Positions 5,321 through 5,417 of a stretch of 5,417 nucleotides of DNA are shown here, one piece after another. The notes beneath the pieces were generated by a model. The model did no database searches and was not told where the DNA came from. It was given only the letters and a program-made list of their open reading frames with translations. Origin of the DNA: Pseudomonadota bacterium (GTDB lineage Bacteria > Pseudomonadota > Alphaproteobacteria > Azospirillales > Azospirillaceae); NCBI GenBank assembly GCA_023416195.1, contig JAEZID010000486.1, positions 1 to 5,417 on the forward strand, read 5' to 3'. Position numbers and translations under genes: made by a program. The stretch's first letter is position 1. Every line of letters begins with the position of its first letter.

Positions 5321-5417
5321 TCACGCCGACTGCGCGGCCTTCGCCTCGATGCGGCGGCGGTGCAGGACGGGCTCGGTGTAGCCGTTCGGCTGCTCGCGGC
5401 CCTTGAACACCAGATCG
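5321..5417 (-). CDS. glcB: Malate synthase G, C-terminal end (partial)
   Basis: The last 31 codons and the TGA stop (5321-5323) of a gene that enters from the right edge. The peptide includes [18 protein letters not shown], then [13 protein letters not shown]. The '[22 protein letters not shown]' ending is the recognisable C-terminal signature of malate synthase G, the roughly 720-residue single-chain enzyme that condenses glyoxylate and acetyl-CoA to malate in the glyoxylate and glycolate pathways. Catalytic residues lie outside the window. A terminator follows, so it is the last gene of its transcript. Confidence 0.92.
   Translation of the reverse strand, partial: DLVFKGREQPNGYTEPVLHRRRIEAKAAQSA

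Noticed and set aside
5232..5324. N-terminal extension of the DUF1345 protein
   Set aside because: The added residues translate the malate synthase terminator stem, and a GGGGA site supports the downstream ATG at 5231.
3243..5381. Very long plus-strand open frame (about 710 codons)
   Set aside because: It lies fully antisense to opgC, DUF1345 and the terminator at 5277-5311, its product is Arg/Gln/Gly-rich with no domain, and it arises from GC-rich codon bias on the opposite strand.

Overview
The window is GC-rich throughout, with dense minus-strand coding and strong G/C third-position bias. The gene families (OpgC, a DUF1345 membrane protein, malate synthase G, an N-formylglutamate amidohydrolase, and a tRNA-Val(GAC) with encoded CCA) fit an alphaproteobacterial chromosome, plausibly Rhodospirillales/Azospirillaceae. 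That placement is inferred from protein style and composition, not from a search.

Layout, left to right. Positions 1-98 (minus) hold the first 32 codons of a gene that resembles the N-terminus of a phage-type site-specific recombinase. Positions 99-432 carry no convincing gene: a short doubtful ORF, one hairpin, and a strong intrinsic terminator that faces the plus strand although no plus-strand gene is visible. Positions 433-1356 (minus) encode an N-formylglutamate amidohydrolase family enzyme. Divergent from it is tRNA-Val(GAC) at 1602-1676 (plus), with its own terminator.

Positions 1757-4532 (minus) form a tight three-gene unit, read from high to low coordinates: opgC, a secreted SGNH-fold protein whose catalytic residues are degenerate, and a second secreted SGNH protein with a complete Ser/Gly/Asn/Asp-His set. 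Both junctions are 4-bp ATGA overlaps, so the three are probably translationally coupled. A DUF1345 membrane protein (4596-5231, minus) lies 63 bp upstream and may be cotranscribed. At the right edge is the C-terminus of malate synthase G (minus), closed by a clear terminator.

The most interesting part is the opgC unit. OpgC-type membrane acyltransferases decorate osmoregulated periplasmic glucans. Here one is coupled to two paralogous exported SGNH proteins, one apparently active and one apparently inactive, which suggests a periplasmic relay for adding or removing acyl groups on a glucan. Each of the three genes also has a short tandem repeat at or just before its 5' end (4 x 9 bp, 6 x 6 bp, 3 x 15 bp), all with unit lengths divisible by three. 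The functional reading is inference; the gene order, overlaps, motifs and repeats can be seen directly.
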